Part shown: positions 1 to 6,645 of the stretch, piece by piece
How the letters are laid out: every line of letters begins with the position of its first letter
How positions within the stretch are numbered: position 1 is the stretch's first letter
Source of the DNA: CAINVV01 sp964506325
GTDB lineage: Bacteria; Bacteroidota; Bacteroidia; Bacteroidales; Prolixibacteraceae
NCBI GenBank assembly: GCA_964506325.1
Contig: CAZDLO010000145.1
Coordinates: 1 to 7,507 of the forward strand
Direction: 5' to 3'
Length of the DNA stretch: 7,507 nucleotides
Translations under genes and position numbers: made by a program
Notes under the pieces: generated by a model
What the model saw: the letters and a program-made list of their open reading frames with translations, nothing else
Told to the model about the DNA's origin: nothing
Databases searched by the model: none

Positions 1-161
1 TGGGGGATAATTGAAGTTTTGTGCTGAAAATTTATACACCGATGGTTGACTTCTTTAAACGAATTTAAGGAGATCAAAGGTTCAGATATGGAGTTTTTAA
101 GAATTTATGGTTCTCCGTTTACAAAAAAACCTGATTCCTACAAATATTTAATCGACAATTG

Positions 162-169
162 TAACTTTA
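162..169 (+). promoter_or_regulatory. Possible -7 element of the acyl-CoA synthetase promoter
   Basis: The sequence TAACTTTA matches the Bacteroidota -7 consensus TAnnTTTG at all fixed positions except the last. It lies 22 bases before the ATG at 192, which would leave a leader of about 18 bases, much like the one predicted for the Fic gene in this window. No TTTG or TTG is found at the expected distance of about 20 bases upstream, so the call is weak. The rest of 1-191 shows no gene that I can support. Confidence 0.3.
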
Positions 170-191
170 CATACTTCTTAAATTTTTCAAG

Positions 192-1826
192 ATGAGCCAA
201 CTGCAAAAATATACAATACCTTCCATGCTTCGAAATAGTTTTGGTCAGTATGGACCAAGACCCTCCCTGGTTTTTGCAGGGGAAGAGAGCTGCACTTACT
301 CTCAGCTTGAAGTGGAGATTAATCGGGTAATACGTCAGCTTATTTCCCTGGGAATTTCCAAGGATGATAAAATTGCAATTCTGAGTACTAACATGCCCAA
401 TTGGGGAATCGCCTATTTTGCTATAGCTTCAACCGGTGCAGTGGTTGTTCCCATTCTTCCTGATTTTTCAGTCATCGAAATCCACAATATCATCCAACAT
501 TCTGAGTCCAAAATAGTTTTTGTCTCAGAGAATCTTTTGTCCAAGATTGAGCAGCTAACAGCTGATCCATCTAAGGTGATTATCAGGATTGAAACATTTG
601 AAAAAATTTCAGGTTTTGAAACAACCGAGGTAAATGCTACTGAAAATGTCACTTTGGACATAGTGGAAGAAGATGATCTCGCATCAATTATTTATACTTC
701 AGGAACAACAGGAAAATCCAAGGGAGTAATGCTCACCCATAAAAATATCGTTTGGGATGCGCAGCAAGGAGGACTGATTCATAAAATTAATTCCAAAGAC
801 AGGTTCCTTTCATTGCTGCCACTTTCCCACGCTTACGAGAATACCATTGGTTTTATTTTTGCTGTTATGTTTGGTGCATCTGTCCATTACCTCAGGAAAC
901 CTCCAACTCCTGCGGTTTTGCTTCCTGCTTTGCAGATGGTGAAACCAACCATCATGCTCACTGTTCCGTTAATCATTGAGAAAATTTACAAAAAACAAAT
1001 TCAGCCGGTATTTTGTAAAAATCTATTCATCAGGCTATTGTATCGCATTTTACCCGTTCGGTTGCTTCTCAATCGGATGGCCGGTAAAAAGTTGATAAAG
1101 ACTTTTGGAGGAGAGTTGAACTTCTTTGGAATTGGTGGTGCAAAGCTGGATCCCACAGTTGAAAAATTTTTGAAAGAAGCGAGATTTCCCTATTCTATAG
1201 GCTTTGGTCTTTCGGAAACGGCTCCACTTGCAGCAGGAGCAGGACCTGCCGCTACCCGATTGAATACTATTGGCCCGGCCATGCCAGGATGCGAAGTGAA
1301 GATAAATCAGCCGGATGGCAAAAATGGGCAGGGGGAGATTTGGATCAAAGGGCCAAATGTGATGAGAGGCTATTACAAGGAGCCTGCCTTAACCAAAGAG
1401 GTACTTACTGAAGACGGATGGTTTAAAACAGGTGATTTGGGTTCTTTTGACAAAAAAGGATACCTGGCATTTAAGGGACGCTTGAAAAACTTGATAGTCT
1501 GTGCATCTGGAGAAAATATCTATCCCGAAGAGATTGAATCGGTGATCAATAATTTTAAAAATGTTGTTGAATCACTCGTTATACTAAGGAAAGGGAAACT
1601 TGTGGCACTTGTGCGTTTAAATATGGACGAGATTGAAGCTCAATACCAGGTTCTTATGGATCAGGCAGAACTTTACAATGAAAAAGTGAATGAATTGATA
1701 CAGGAACTTCAGCTGTATGTGAATTCTCATGTCAATAAATTTTCTCAGGTTCAGATGATATTGATACAGGCAGAGCCATTCGAAAGAACTCCAACCCAGA
1801 AAATCAAAAGGTTTCTTTACGCTTAA
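192..1826 (+). CDS. Long-chain fatty-acid--CoA ligase (AMP-forming, AMP-binding family)
   Basis: This 544-residue protein has the complete set of motifs of the adenylate-forming superfamily. It should activate a fatty acid with ATP to an acyl-AMP and then transfer the acyl group to coenzyme A, in the cytoplasm or at the inner membrane face. The ATP-binding loop YTSGTTGKSKG is at residues 168-178, GFGLSET (A5) at 337-343, the MRGYY and FKTGD segment (A7) at 391-415 with the ribose-binding Asp at 415, the hinge GRLKNLI at 429-435 followed by GENIYPEEIE at 440-449, and the C-terminal catalytic Lys in PTQKIKR at 537. The A5 motif has Phe where many members have Tyr. Overall sequence style is of FadD15/FAA-type long-chain ligases, but chain length preference cannot be read from the sequence. 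Length is close to normal for shorter bacterial members. The ATG at 192 has no Shine-Dalgarno, as is usual in Bacteroidota. It stands alone; the downstream gene is convergent. Function class is well supported, the exact substrate is not. Confidence 0.93.
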   Translation: MSQLQKYTIPSMLRNSFGQYGPRPSLVFAGEESCTYSQLEVEINRVIRQLISLGISKDDKIAILSTNMPNWGIAYFAIASTGAVVVPILPDFSVIEIHNIIQHSESKIVFVSENLLSKIEQLTADPSKVIIRIETFEKISGFETTEVNATENVTLDIVEEDDLASIIYTSGTTGKSKGVMLTHKNIVWDAQQGGLIHKINSKDRFLSLLPLSHAYENTIGFIFAVMFGASVHYLRKPPTPAVLLPALQMVKPTIMLTVPLIIEKIYKKQIQPVFCKNLFIRLLYRILPVRLLLNRMAGKKLIKTFGGELNFFGIGGAKLDPTVEKFLKEARFPYSIGFGLSETAPLAAGAGPAATRLNTIGPAMPGCEVKINQPDGKNGQGEIWIKGPNVMRGYYKEPALTKEVLTEDGWFKTGDLGSFDKKGYLAFKGRLKNLIVCASGENIYPEEIESVINNFKNVVESLVILRKGKLVALVRLNMDEIEAQYQVLMDQAELYNEKVNELIQELQLYVNSHVNKFSQVQMILIQAEPFERTPTQKIKRFLYA

Positions 1827-1919
1827 AGGTCGCGCCGGACAATAATACACCTTCCGCCGGGGCTAATTAAATCCTCCTTGTTGGATATATGTGATTTAAT
1901 TTGAGATAATTAACAGATG

Positions 1920-1971
1920 GTGTAAGCTTCCCTGAAAGTCGACTATTTTAAATTTGGATTTGAAAAACCCG
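1920..1971 (+). mobile_element. Insertion-sequence-like end, copy 1 (resembles an IS66-type terminus)
   Basis: The 20 bases GTGTAAGCTTCCCTGAAAGT (1920-1939) occur again exactly at 3932-3951 in the same orientation. The next 32 bases align without gaps at 21 of 32 positions, ending in CCCG in both, so the two copies share 41 of 52 bases. Termini starting GTAAGC are typical of the IS66 family, so a decayed IS66-type end is a reasonable reading, though I recognise it only from that terminal motif. No transposase gene and no inverted partner (GTAAGCTTCC in reverse complement) was found in the window. This copy runs straight into the hairpin repeat body at 1971. Confidence 0.5.
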
Positions 1972-2180
1972 CCAGGATTTCCGACAACCGGAGTCAACCG
2001 GTGGAAGATAAAAGTGTAAATGACAACCAGTGTTTACCAGTATCCACCAGTGGAAAATGAAAATGGTTTGGACCTCCCACTCATAATCCGGGGGGTCTTC
2101 CGGTAAACCGGAATGGACTACCCTCAAAATCAAACACATACAAGGTCGAATTGAGGGTGTTTTCATTTTTGCGCCAGGAT
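1971..2180 (+). repeat. Multi-hairpin intergenic repeat, copy A (diverged)
   Basis: This fills most of the 412-base gap between two convergent genes. It matches the copy at 6646-6841 along its length in the same order: GCCAGGA near the start, TTTCCGACAACC, a CAGTGG segment, CCTCCCACTCATA against CTTCCCACTCATA, a GGTCT-hairpin-ATGG block, a TCAAACAC...GTGTTT arm pair, and GCCAGGAT. It contains a perfect six-pair hairpin TTCCGG-TAAA-CCGGAA at 2098-2113. The terminator-like arm at about 2130-2162 has lost pairing relative to the other copies, but a different pairing, ACCCTCAA (2120-2127) with TTGAGGGT (2151-2158), is available. It carries a partial internal duplication around two GACAACC segments. 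I see no coding capacity. Function is unknown; it could be a miniature mobile element or a degraded insertion-sequence remnant. Confidence 0.65.
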
Positions 2181-2238
2181 CACTCCTTCAAATGGCCAAA
2201 ATTCAGGAAAACCAGAGAATAGGCGGCACTTCATTCAA

Positions 2239-3525
2239 TTAATTTTTCAATTCAATGCAAACCATTTTCTCCATATCCCGAACAATCAATTTACCCTTAC
2301 TAAAAGCCAACGGAGCCCAAGCCTGCGATTTTTCGGAATTGAAAAATGAAGCTTTACTGATCTCCTTATAACCTTTGGGTGAGGGTTCTATTAAATGAAT
2401 ATCCCCATTTTTACCATTTTGATTGATAATTAATCCATCGATCATTATTAGCCCGCCAAGCTCGAAGTTTGGAGCAGAACCCTTTCCCCAAATCACCTCG
2501 CCATTAAAAGTTAAGCATGTCATTTGCATTTTTGCACCCGCTGTATTGTTAAGGTAAATGTGATTATCGAGAATGACTGGAGGGTGTATTTTGCTTCCAG
2601 CCAGGGTATTAAAAAACAGTTCTTTTACTTCAAACAGGTTTCCCTCTTTTGTAATTTCCAACATGACGGTTACCGGATCGTATTTATCGTTATATGCACA
2701 TTCGGTCAAAAGGAGTCTTTTTGAATCCACTATCGTAGCCGGAGAAATACTTGCAAATGAGTTCAGTCCCTTGTATGTCCAGAGTTCCTTCCCTGTTTCG
2801 GCTTCAAAAGCCACTACCTCATCAGAAACCAAACCGTCGTTTTTTACGCATGAACTGATCATTATTATTTGATCCACTCCTCCATAGTTTCCTAATGCCG
2901 GTGATACATGAAATCGGTATCCACTCAATTTACGGCTTTCCCATACCACCTGACCCGTTCGTTTATTAAAAGCAACTACTCCTGCTTTCTCTCCTTGCGG
3001 GGCAACAATAACCAAATCTTTAAATACTATTGGTGATTGCGAAAATCCCCAATTTGGCAATTCTCCACCATATTTTGCCAATAAATTGCACGTCCAAACC
3101 GATTGATGACTTTTTTTATCGACACAATGCATATGACCGTGTGGCCCAACACTCCAGATATAGTTTTCATCAACAGTTGGTGTCGCTCTTGATCCCGGAT
3201 AAGGGATTTTTCCTTTTGCTTCGTAGGTAAAACTCCATTTTTCAGTCCCCGTATTTAAATCAATGCATCTTAAAACATCGGTCTCTTCCGCCTTTCTGTC
3301 CAATACAAAAACTTCATCTCCGTAAATACTCGCCCCACCATAGCCAGGACCAAGCGGGATAGACCATAATTTTGCCGGACCATTTGGGGGCCAGGATCTT
3401 AATATCCCTGCGCCAATTACGGTTGCATTTCTATCTGAACCTAAATACTGATTCCAATTGGTTTCAGATTGGGAATATGCATTGAAGACACTTAGAGTTA
3501 AAACTAAAAAACAGATATTTTTCAT
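2239..3525 (-). CDS. Secreted PQQ-like beta-propeller repeat protein
   Basis: This 428-residue protein begins with a signal peptide (residues 1-18, Lys near the start, hydrophobic core, likely cleavage after Ala-Tyr-Ser before Gln19). The rest is a beta-propeller of the PQQ-like/quinoprotein type. Repeated blade motifs of the D-x-x-T-G-x-x-x-W kind appear at CIDLNTGTEKW (87-97), CVDKKSHQSVW (134-144), AFNKRTGQVVW (185-195), AFEAETGKELW (239-249) and a shorter form ending VIW (about 337-346). An N-terminal W-N-Q-Y-L-G-S-D-R stretch (24-32) resembles the opening of many such proteins in Bacteroidota and Planctomycetes. The fold is shared with alcohol-dehydrogenase domains and BamB, but I see no dehydrogenase-specific cofactor residues, and the length suits a stand-alone propeller. 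It is probably periplasmic or surface-exposed. Binding or scaffold roles are likely, the ligand unknown. It lies 71 bases downstream of the truncated UPF0114 gene on the same strand, so they may once have been cotranscribed. No convincing promoter was seen. Confidence 0.85.
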   Translation of the reverse strand: MKNICFLVLTLSVFNAYSQSETNWNQYLGSDRNATVIGAGILRSWPPNGPAKLWSIPLGPGYGGASIYGDEVFVLDRKAEETDVLRCIDLNTGTEKWSFTYEAKGKIPYPGSRATPTVDENYIWSVGPHGHMHCVDKKSHQSVWTCNLLAKYGGELPNWGFSQSPIVFKDLVIVAPQGEKAGVVAFNKRTGQVVWESRKLSGYRFHVSPALGNYGGVDQIIMISSCVKNDGLVSDEVVAFEAETGKELWTYKGLNSFASISPATIVDSKRLLLTECAYNDKYDPVTVMLEITKEGNLFEVKELFFNTLAGSKIHPPVILDNHIYLNNTAGAKMQMTCLTFNGEVIWGKGSAPNFELGGLIMIDGLIINQNGKNGDIHLIEPSPKGYKEISKASFFNSEKSQAWAPLAFSKGKLIVRDMEKMVCIELKN

Positions 3526-3596
3526 TTGATTGTTGTTGATTATTTATTATTTAAAAATATGGATTCTAATGTCATATCATGCCTGCCGGTATAAAT

Positions 3597-3932
3597 TTAT
3601 TTATGACTTTGATTCAGAATTTTTTCTGTATAAGCTAGCATAACAGCAGAAGTTAAGAATATAAAATGAATGATAACTTGCCACATTACATGTTCAGATT
3701 CATTATTCTTAATATTTATAAATGTTTGCAGCAGATGAATACCTGATACCCCAACCAATGAGCCGGCTAACTTTACTTTCAAAGAACCGGCATCAATTTT
3801 CTGAAGCCATTCAGGTTTATCTTCATGCTTATCTATATCAAGCCGACTAACAAAAGTAGAATAACCACCTATGATTACCATGATAAGTAGATTTGCTACC
3901 ATTGTAATATCAACCAATGTTAGTACTCCAAG
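3597..3932 (-). pseudogene. UPF0114 (YqhA-like) membrane protein, N-terminally truncated
   Basis: The 106 residues counted from a TTG at 3917 match the C-terminal two thirds of the YqhA/UPF0114 family (E. coli YqhA is about 164 residues). Conserved stretches include LVDITMVANLLIM, GGYSTFVSRLDI, a Lys-Ile-Asp-Ala-Gly-Ser-Leu-Lys segment, GIHLLQTFI and MWQVIIHF. Three hydrophobic segments remain (about residues 5-20, 48-68 and 78-98), fitting an inner-membrane protein; the family's function is not established. Similarity continues through Leu-Gly-Val-Leu-Thr just upstream of the TTG, and stops at about 3930, where the insertion-sequence-like end begins. The first 50 to 60 residues, including the start codon and the first membrane helix, are missing. 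The reading frame stays open through the element to about 3987, so a short fused product is conceivable, but there is no proper ATG start. A broken gene is the best call. Confidence 0.8.
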
Positions 3933-3983
3933 TGTAAGCTTCCCTGAAAGTTGGCCATTTAAAAATAGAGTTGGACAAGCCCG
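3932..3983 (+). mobile_element. Insertion-sequence-like end, copy 2 (at the break in the UPF0114 gene)
   Basis: This shares an exact 20-base core with 1920-1939 and 41 of 52 bases overall. It starts right where similarity of the neighbouring gene to YqhA ends, so the boundary of the element at about 3932-3934 is supported twice, by the repeat and by the broken protein. The GTAAGC opening is like IS66-family termini. No transposase follows; the next stretch leads into the beta-helix gene, so only the end is left. The missing N-terminal part of the UPF0114 gene is not seen anywhere to the right. Confidence 0.55.
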
Positions 3984-4034
3984 TTAGGGGGCACCAGTCC
4001 GATTATTTACTATTTTTAAATTGTTAAACCGGTC

Positions 4035-4132
4035 ATGAGAAAAACAACATCAATATCATTTACTTTAATCTTGTTTCCTCGATGTACCTGTCCGAAACCG
4101 AACAGGAGGAAAACATGATCTCTGGTCATTAA
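4035..4132 (+). other. Two overlapping mini-ORFs in the leader of the beta-helix gene
   Basis: A 27-codon frame (4035-4118) starts MRKTTSISFTLILF, which looks like the start of a signal peptide, then turns polar and stops. Its TGA overlaps, as ATGA, the ATG of a five-codon frame MISGH (4115-4132) that has an AGGAGG at 4104-4109, an unusually strong ribosome-binding site for this kind of organism. The first frame is most likely the remnant of a deleted secreted-protein gene, or chance; a leader peptide is less likely. Apart from this, 3984-4194 shows nothing I recognise. Confidence 0.15.
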
Positions 4133-4194
4133 CAAAGCAACTACAACATCAAATTTCAGAACAGATAACAATCCGCAAACTAACTAACAAAATC

Positions 4195-5364
4195 ATGGAA
4201 CAGAACACATTTTCCCGACGCAATTTTATAGCAGCGGGTTCAATCCTGACCGCCGCATCAGTAGTCCCCGCAATTGCTGCCACTCAACAACCTCAGGGCG
4301 AAAGTCAATATTCAGGTATGCTGAATGTAAAAGACTTTGGTGCAAAAGGTGATGGCACATCTGATGACACTTCACTGATTCAGAAAGCGCTTGATGTCGC
4401 GGCTAAAACGCATGGATCGGTTTTCATCCCCGAAGGAAATTATCTGTGCTCGGAGCTCAGAGTTCCTGCAGGAGTCGGGATCCATGGCCTTCCATCGTGG
4501 AGTTACCGGGATGGAACCGGTACCGTTTTAATACTGAAAGATGCGAATTCCAGGTGCCTGATCAATATTACCGGAGCGTACGGGGCCTATTTGTTTGGGC
4601 TGTGCCTGAAAGGGAACAACCTGGGGAAGGAAATTCATGGTATTATGGTTGATAAACCACTGGACTATGGCAAACAGGAAGATACGCCAAGGATCGATAC
4701 CTGCCGGGTTGAGTACTTTAGCGGTGACGGTATCCGACTGGAACGGATCTGGTGCTTTGTGGTCCGCCATAGTCATTGTTTTTGCAACCAGGGATGTGGA
4801 CTGCGGATTCGGGGATGGGACGGATTTATTCTCGACAACTGGTTTTCGGGAAATGGGAAGGCAGGCATTGCTGCCTACGACGAAAATGCATCGAATACTA
4901 TAACCGGTAACCGGATTGAGTGGAACAAAGAAGGCGGAATTATTATCCATGGCGGAGCTCAATACAATATCACCGGAAATTACATCGACAGATCCGGCCA
5001 TTGCGGGCTCCAGCTCCTGAAAGGTACACAGAGGGGTTGCCATACGATGGCAGTTACCGGAAATGTGATCTTCAGGAGCGGCAAACCCGAATGGGGGCGA
5101 AACGACGAATACGACAGCGCCCACGTGAGAATTGAGGATGCCCAGGGTATTGTCTTTACAGGAAATGCACTGAATTCAGGGAGAGACGATGGGGCAGGGC
5201 TCTATTCGCCGGATTACGGAATTGTTGTAAAAAACCTGGAGAGTTCGATTGTAAAAGATAATGTCCAGCATTTGGGAGCATTGAAACAGTTGGTGGTCGA
5301 TCTGGGACAACATGGAGAAAGCGTTATCATTCAGGATAATGTGGGAACACTCCGAAAATTGTAG
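4195..5364 (+). CDS. Tat-exported right-handed beta-helix protein (pectate-lyase-3/GH28-like)
   Basis: The 389-residue protein opens with a twin-arginine signal: S-R-R-N-F at residues 7-11, a hydrophobic stretch to about 27, and a likely cleavage after Ala-Ile-Ala at 28. Then comes VKDFGAKGDGTSDDT (45-59), the hallmark opening of the pectate-lyase-3 domain found in GH28-type polygalacturonases, phage tail spikes and epimerases. The remainder is a parallel beta-helix with repeating coils carrying T-G-N or D-N turns, at TITGNRI (235-241), NITGNYI (258-264), AVTGNVI (286-292), VFTGNAL (320-326), IVKDN (352-356) and IIQDN (378-382). It is probably a periplasmic or surface enzyme acting on a polysaccharide; lyase, hydrolase or epimerase cannot be told apart, and no canonical GH28 catalytic set was recognised. 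The ATG at 4195 is chosen because it places the Tat motif properly; there is no Shine-Dalgarno. It is transcribed alone and ends at a strong terminator. Its G+C (31 of 60 in 4801-4860) is well above that of both neighbours. Confidence 0.87.
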   Translation: MEQNTFSRRNFIAAGSILTAASVVPAIAATQQPQGESQYSGMLNVKDFGAKGDGTSDDTSLIQKALDVAAKTHGSVFIPEGNYLCSELRVPAGVGIHGLPSWSYRDGTGTVLILKDANSRCLINITGAYGAYLFGLCLKGNNLGKEIHGIMVDKPLDYGKQEDTPRIDTCRVEYFSGDGIRLERIWCFVVRHSHCFCNQGCGLRIRGWDGFILDNWFSGNGKAGIAAYDENASNTITGNRIEWNKEGGIIIHGGAQYNITGNYIDRSGHCGLQLLKGTQRGCHTMAVTGNVIFRSGKPEWGRNDEYDSAHVRIEDAQGIVFTGNALNSGRDDGAGLYSPDYGIVVKNLESSIVKDNVQHLGALKQLVVDLGQHGESVIIQDNVGTLRKL

Positions 5365-5427
5365 GGTAACGAATGTAAAACCTAGTCATCCTATGGTAAA
5401 ATGATGTGATTTTTGGATCATTCCCTG

Positions 5428-5516
5428 CCGGGCCCGCCCTTAGACTCAAACACCTGCAAGGCCAACTTGCAGGTGTTTGATTTTTTAAGCCGGGAAGACG
5501 CCGGGATTTGGGGGAG
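5428..5516 (+). repeat. Multi-hairpin intergenic repeat, copy B (right half only)
   Basis: This is nearly identical to the right part of the copy at 6748-6841: GCCGGG, CCCGCCCTT, GACTCAAACACCTGCAAGG, the inverted arm, then GCCGGGAAGA, and GGATTTGGGGGAG at the end. The ATGG between GCCGGG and GGCCCGCCC is missing here, and everything left of it is absent. Its hairpin doubles as the terminator of the beta-helix gene. It occupies the convergent gap between that gene and the Fic gene. Both well-conserved copies end at the same GGGGGAG, which marks the right edge of the element. Confidence 0.75.
5446..5486 (+). terminator. Intrinsic terminator of the beta-helix gene
   Basis: The arms TCAAACACCTGCAAG (5446-5460) and CTTGCAGGTGTTTGA (5466-5480) pair perfectly over 15 bases around the loop GCCAA, followed directly by six T. 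It lies 81 bases after the stop codon at 5364. On the other strand no T-run follows the stem, so it should act mainly on plus-strand transcripts. It is supplied by the repeat family rather than being unique to this gene. Confidence 0.85.
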
Positions 5517-5570
5517 AATGTGGGTTTTATGCAGAAAAAATCTGCAGGGACGTTCGTTTATTTAATCGAA

Positions 5571-6524
5571 CTATAAAGGCTTGTAGCGTGTTTTGTTTTT
5601 ATCCCCAACGCGAATTAAAAGGTTTAAATCTACTCCCTTTTTAAGATCCCGACTTGCTGTTGAACTTGAAAGATTTCTAAAAACATTCATGTAATCCTTT
5701 CTGGAAAATTCAAATTTGCCCAATGAAATGAAGTAATTAATTCTTTCAATATCCGTAACAAGTCTGTTGTTAAAACTTAGTAACTCGCTTAAGGAGCTAT
5801 CAATAATGTTTAACATGTACTCGATAAATTCAGTGGAGTCCCCTCTTTTATCACAATTGGCCAAAACGTCATAGTATTCCTTCTGCGTGTGACTAATCAA
5901 TGTTTCAAAAGGGAGATATTCAAAAACCGGATATTCCTTCATTAAAATGACCGTCTGCCAAAGTCTCCCCATTCTGCCATTGCCATCAAGAAATGGATGA
6001 ATGAATTCAGTTTCATAATGAAAAACACAACTTTTAATCAATGTCATTTCATCTTTTATCCTCAGGTATGAAAATAGATCCTTCATAAGCATCGGAACAT
6101 TCTCAGGGGAAGGTGCAATATGTGCGACCCTGGAACCTTGGAATATTCCAACATTCTGGTTGCGGTATTTTCCTGGATTTTCAATTAAACCGTCCAGCAA
6201 CAAGTTGTGAGCAGATAAAAAGGACTTTGATGAATAGGGATCAAATTGTGATAACTGATCATATACTTTAATAGCATTAAGCACCTCTTTAATATCTTTT
6301 TGGGGACCAATCACTCGCTTATTTTCAACAATGGACGTTATTTGTTCCTGCGTAAGTGTGTTCCCCTCAATTTTTAATGAGGAATGAATGGTTTTAATCT
6401 TATTCTGTTTTCTGAGTAAAGGTGAGGGCCTCTCTAAAAAATACGATTTTATCGCACCAATTTTCTCGGAAATTGAGGCTGTCCTTAGCAGGATTGAATG
6501 TGTTATTTGGTAGGGTGGCTTCAT
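5571..6524 (-). CDS. Fic-domain protein, class II autoinhibited (AMP transferase)
   Basis: The 317-residue protein carries the full Fic motif HPFLDGNGRMGR at residues 176-187, with the catalytic His176, the metal-binding Asp180 and the phosphate-binding Asn182 and Arg residues, so it should move AMP from ATP onto a target hydroxyl in the cytoplasm. An inhibitory helix motif of the form S-x-x-x-E-G is at residues 49-54 (SLKIEG), N-terminal to the Fic core, which defines class II; Glu53 would block the ATP site until relieved. The target-positioning flap lies about residues 132-147. The last 40 or so residues (S-T-A-S-R-D-L near 288) look like a winged helix, a common arrangement in bacterial Fic regulators. 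An ATG 12 bases further upstream (6536) is in frame, but the predicted promoter would leave it a leader of about five bases, and relatives often begin M-x-P-P-Y, so I use 6524. No antitoxin partner is adjacent, as expected for a self-inhibited protein. Target unknown. A+T-rich compared with both flanks. Confidence 0.9.
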   Translation of the reverse strand: MKPPYQITHSILLRTASISEKIGAIKSYFLERPSPLLRKQNKIKTIHSSLKIEGNTLTQEQITSIVENKRVIGPQKDIKEVLNAIKVYDQLSQFDPYSSKSFLSAHNLLLDGLIENPGKYRNQNVGIFQGSRVAHIAPSPENVPMLMKDLFSYLRIKDEMTLIKSCVFHYETEFIHPFLDGNGRMGRLWQTVILMKEYPVFEYLPFETLISHTQKEYYDVLANCDKRGDSTEFIEYMLNIIDSSLSELLSFNNRLVTDIERINYFISLGKFEFSRKDYMNVFRNLSSSTASRDLKKGVDLNLLIRVGDKNKTRYKPL

Positions 6525-6546
6525 TAATACTATCATTTGATACTAT

Positions 6547-6577
6547 CAAAGTTACGAAATTTGAATTGATGCTACAA
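6547..6577 (-). promoter_or_regulatory. Bacteroidota-type promoter of the Fic gene
   Basis: Reading the minus strand, TTG (6577-6575) is followed by 20 bases and then TAACTTTG (6554-6547), a perfect match to the -7 consensus TAnnTTTG at the correct distance from the -33 element. Transcription should start near 6541. This gives a leader of about 17 bases to the ATG at 6524, and helps choose that start over the ATG at 6536. Confidence 0.7.
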
Positions 6578-6645
6578 TTCTTTCGATTTTTGTTTTATTC
6601 AGGAATGTCGGGAGTACTTTCATTGAATTGGAGAAGGAGAAATAA

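Noticed and set aside
1..191. Possible tail of an upstream gene (frame open from base 1 to a TGA at 25-27)
   Set aside because: Only eight codons are visible, with no recognisable motif, so a real gene end cannot be told from chance.
4528..5124. 198-codon open frame on the minus strand
   Set aside because: It lies wholly inside the well-supported beta-helix gene on the other strand and has no recognisable domain; it is a shadow of that gene.
5530..5546. Hairpin TGCAGA-AAAAA-TCTGCA as terminator of the Fic gene
   Set aside because: The stem is only six pairs and no T-run follows on either strand.
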